64,000 bases of DNA from NCBI GenBank assembly GCA_005406025.1, contig BGZK01000493.1:124001-188000 (forward strand). The letters run 5' to 3'. Under the pieces are notes generated by a model, which did no database searches, was not told the DNA's origin, and was given only the letters and a program-made list of their open reading frames with translations. Position 1 is the first letter of the stretch. Every line of letters begins with the position of its first letter. Made by a program: the position numbers and the translations under genes. This document shows, in pieces, positions 61,057 through 64,000 of the stretch. The DNA comes from Eumeta japonica. Taxonomy: Eukaryota > Arthropoda > Insecta > Lepidoptera > Psychidae.

Positions 61057-61490
61057 GTATATGAATATTTGCACGAAGATGAAAATGAAATTTTCATGAA
61101 AAACGATCATAAACAAGCGGTGAAGTGCCCAAATGTCGGTGCTAAGCCGTCATTGGATCCCTGACAAGGGGAACAACGACGGAATACTTGCAGAAATTAC
61201 CGTAACGTTCATGATCAGTATTGATAAGCCTCTTCATCATCATCGGCAGGCTTTATGTAATAATTATGATTGTGTATATGAATATTTGCACGAAGATGAA
61301 AATGAAATTTTCATGAAAAATGATCATAAACAAGCGGTGAAGTGCCCAAATGTCGGTGCTAAGCCGTCATTGGATCCCTGACAAGGGGAACAACGACGGA
61401 ATACTTGCAGAAATTACCGTAACGTTCATGATCAGTATTGATAAGCCTCTTCATCATCATCGGCAGGCTTTATGCAATAATTATGATTGA
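61057..61490 (+). repeat. Tandem duplication, two 217-bp units
   Basis: Units 61057-61273 and 61274-61490 differ at only about three positions (for example AACGAT/AATGAT and TATGTAAT/TATGCAAT). The unit contains a CATCATCATCGG patch. An 82-codon frame runs from unit 1 into unit 2 but has no recognisable content. Confidence 0.92.
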
Positions 61491-63460
61491 AAGGGTTCCC
61501 GAGTGAGATTTACAGCGATTTAAATCGTTATTGATATATAGTGTCGACTGAATTTCGTTTTTTTTTTTTGCCTGTCTCCGTAACCTATTAACATATGGAA
61601 TGTTACTCAATAAGCATGCGCAATAATTTATAAAATTTTCGTTCTGCAGAAGCTAAAACATGAAGTGGATCTTGGAATGAAGTTTTTTGGTAATCGTGGA
61701 ATTACTAAAGAAACTGGAACGCCCTCGCCCTTGCACGAAAACCTAATAAAAAATGGTGATCGAGGCAAGCTCAATTAACCAAAAATTAAGAAAAATTGTG
61801 TATTTAATTTTCTTATATCTGTTAGCAAAGTCATTTAATTTGTAGTCCAACGTGTTTATGTAGTCCAAATAACATATTCTAGAATATTTTCATATAATCA
61901 GAGAATACGTTTAGAATTTATTTCCTTTTTAACGTGTCGACTTTATGCTATTGTTTATTATTGTATCATATATACATAAATTAAATAATGTTAAGTTGTA
62001 AATATTAGATTTATATAAGGATTTATTTACATCTAGCAACTTGGTTACTTATTAAACTACCGTAATGTGTATTATTTATAATATTCAAAGCCTCCTATAT
62101 CTCATCTCAGTATCATGCTAACGTTATTTGTCACCATGATCGTATTTCATGATATCGATCACCAAGTATCGCAAACGTTAATTCGATTGCTTTCGATATG
62201 AACTTTTTGATTTCTTTCTATTACATTATTTTAATTAGTCTAGTTTACATAATTAATAGAGAATATTCAATAAACGATGTAATAAATATTTCATTGGTCC
62301 AATACACATTTTTCTTTGTTTTAGTTATTTGATAAGCATTCAAGAATCCCAAAAAAAATAACACTTGTCGACGCTAAAAACATTGGCATAAAACAGTGCA
62401 TATTAGTATATCTAACTGGATTATTAACTAAAATTTTGTCAATGGTATCTACCATCAATCTTCACTCATTTTATCGTTGCCGATATAACAGACACATTCG
62501 TCGCCCTCTATTTATATGAAGTTTGATATACCAATTTACAGCTCACAGTAAATTCAACCAATGCCTCAGCCTAAACAATTGTAGTGCTTTCATTACTTAT
62601 AAAATTTAAATGTTAATACGTATTCAAATTATTAAAATTAATTATTTTATTGAGATTCATTATTCTCTATTTGTTTTCAATTTTCGATTAGAAAAAGAAA
62701 GGAAACCACAAGGCAGGTCGACGACCTTCAGATTTCTACGCGAATCCTTGAGATTTAAGGTCAATTTGAATATTACGCTTTTATGGCTGATTTGAGACGT
62801 CTGAAGTGCGCTATGCAAGACGTGCGAAAATCAACTCAGTGTTTTTTCATTTAAAACAGATTTTGTAACTACATAGTTTTTTTTATTATTGTAAGAAATT
62901 TCACAGTGCGTCTAGATTGTCGGACGGCCAGCGGGGGGCGCTTCCCGCAGCGCGGGAAGATATGTGACCGTTTTATGGTATTTTGATCCGTCATTTCATA
63001 GCACTAAAATACCGAGAAAGGATTCATCTTTATAGGGTTCGAGTGCGTTCATTCTGCTAAAAACGGATTTTAATGCTCGTCGTTGAATAACCGCCAATAT
63101 ATAAACCATAAAAACGTCAATATTATTTTTAATCTGTACGATATCACACAGAATAATACAGCCCAATCTCATACATTACGATATGAAATTGAATTCTACT
63201 CATTCATAAACACTATAAGTTTCTATTTATGTACGGCCATTATCATAACAAATGATTAATACGTAGATCTGACAAATTTTAATGCAAAAACTGATGAATT
63301 GTTTTAATTCGTCAACGAGGGATGAGCTAACGAGCTATAAAACCTACATTCTTAATGGATCACGGGTAAATCTTTATCGATGAGAACCTTTACTTTTTCT
63401 CTCGAAACGAATAAAAATGAAGAGTAACACAAATAATTATAATAGCATAACTAAATCGGT
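61491..63460. other. AT-rich intergenic DNA
   Basis: A small GC-rich hairpin (CTTCCCGC-AGC-GCGGGAAG, 62941-62959) is the only clear structure. No gene is seen. Confidence 0.45.
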
Positions 63461-63660
63461 TAGTTCCGCCGCGCCGCGTTCCGCCACCAAGAGGCGCTGC
63501 GGACGCTTTTTTCTGCCTTTTCTACTATTACGTGTTTTTTTTCTTGTCTCCTTTTTTGTCATCTAGCAACACAGATCCGAGCACGCACCTGCCAATCCCC
63601 CGCTGGGACGTAACCAGTTCCTTACCTTTCATGTAGACGGATTAATACTCGCCGGTCTGG
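63461..63660. promoter_or_regulatory. GC-rich patch with promoter- or insulator-like composition
   Basis: CCGCCGCGCCGCG followed by CCACCAAGAGGCGCTGCGG, then a pyrimidine-rich run and an AG (TTTTTTGTCATCTAG) that could act as an acceptor on the plus strand. On the minus strand ATGAAAG|GTAAGG (63641-63629) resembles a start with a donor. Too little to call an exon. Confidence 0.2.
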
Positions 63661-63799
63661 TTATTTTTATTATAAACATTATAGCCAGATTCACTGCCTA
63701 TTATTTGTATTGGAAAACGCACGAAGCGTTAAACTTTGTCGATACAAAACTAATAAGTTATTTTTGTCATAAATACATTTTGTTGTACTAGTTTAAGGT

Positions 63800-64000
63800 A
63801 ATATATATATATATATATATATAAAAGAGTATTCTGACTGACTTATATATCAACACACAGCTAACACTATTAGGTCTAGAGATTTGAAATTTTGCTCAGA
63901 GGTTTTTGTTGTAACATAGGCGAGCACTAAGAAAATATTTTTGGAAATTTAACCCCTAAAGGGATGAAAAAGGTAAAATTCTGTGGTATAAAATCGAAAC
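63800..64000 (+). repeat. Lepidopteran interspersed repeat, cut by the window end
   Basis: After a (TA)n run at 63800-63822 the sequence AGTATTCTGACTGACTTATA, ATCAACACACAGCTAACAC, TTGAAATTTTGCTCAGAGG and AACCCCTAAAGGGATGAAAA follows a repeat type that is abundant in moth and butterfly genomes. Confidence 0.6.

Noticed and set aside
63488..63506. CTCF-like site CCACCAAGAGGCGCTGC
   Set aside because: It differs at two core positions from the CTCF consensus, so not claimed.
1..64000. CRISPR arrays, bacterial operons, tRNA or rRNA genes
   Set aside because: No regularly spaced direct repeats with unique spacers, no prokaryotic gene layout, and no tRNA B-box with cloverleaf context were seen on reading.

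Overview
The window is nuclear DNA of an insect, most likely a moth or butterfly. It is AT-rich and gene-poor. Its one well-supported gene encodes a Pro/Val/Lys-rich cuticle-type secreted protein with an arthropod TATA + TCAGT core promoter. It is crowded with repeats of lepidopteran type: 'CCCGCG-CTTCG-CCGCG' elements, ends reading 'GGCTCTCGGAACCCTAA', RTE-like LINE tails and mariner copies. There is no bacterial content and no tRNA or rRNA gene that I can see.

Layout. 1-9.9 kb is AT-rich with little structure; one possible exon lies at 227-402 (-). 9.9-10.5 kb is CpG-rich and looks like a promoter or enhancer block. 12.5-17.7 kb holds short interspersed elements: a 628-bp element carrying a 36-bp minisatellite, a MITE copy, and a 156-bp TIR element. 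20.4-25.4 kb is a Ty3/gypsy LTR retrotransposon on the minus strand, inserted in a (TA)40 microsatellite. It has almost identical LTRs, a gag-pol broken by many frameshifts, a purine tract, and a 12-nt primer-binding candidate complementary to its own LTR RNA. 25.6-28.4 kb is a cluster of degenerate GATCGG-type repeats. 29.2-31.4 kb holds two minisatellites. Further on are a second MITE copy (32.2 kb), a mariner pseudogene (34.1-35.1 kb), a possible minus-strand promoter and first exon (36.7-36.9 kb), a 700-bp repeat (38.1 kb, with an inverted partner at 59.7 kb), a minus-strand LINE with another LINE nested inside it (39.4-42.0 kb), a second minus-strand LINE (45.3-46.7 kb), a CpG-rich promoter-like block (47.0-47.3 kb), and an RTE-like LINE tail containing three consecutive perfect palindromes (47.65-48.04 kb).

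The cuticle protein gene occupies 51.2-55.1 kb in three exons. Its second intron carries a MITE and a CpG-rich block. The right end holds the inverted partner repeat, a 217-bp tandem duplication and a lepidopteran interspersed repeat cut off by the window edge.

Apart from the cuticle gene, nearly all recognisable coding sequence is transposon-derived and broken. The best candidates for something undescribed are the self-complementary primer site of the LTR element and the A-A'-B'-B palindrome scar in the LINE tail.
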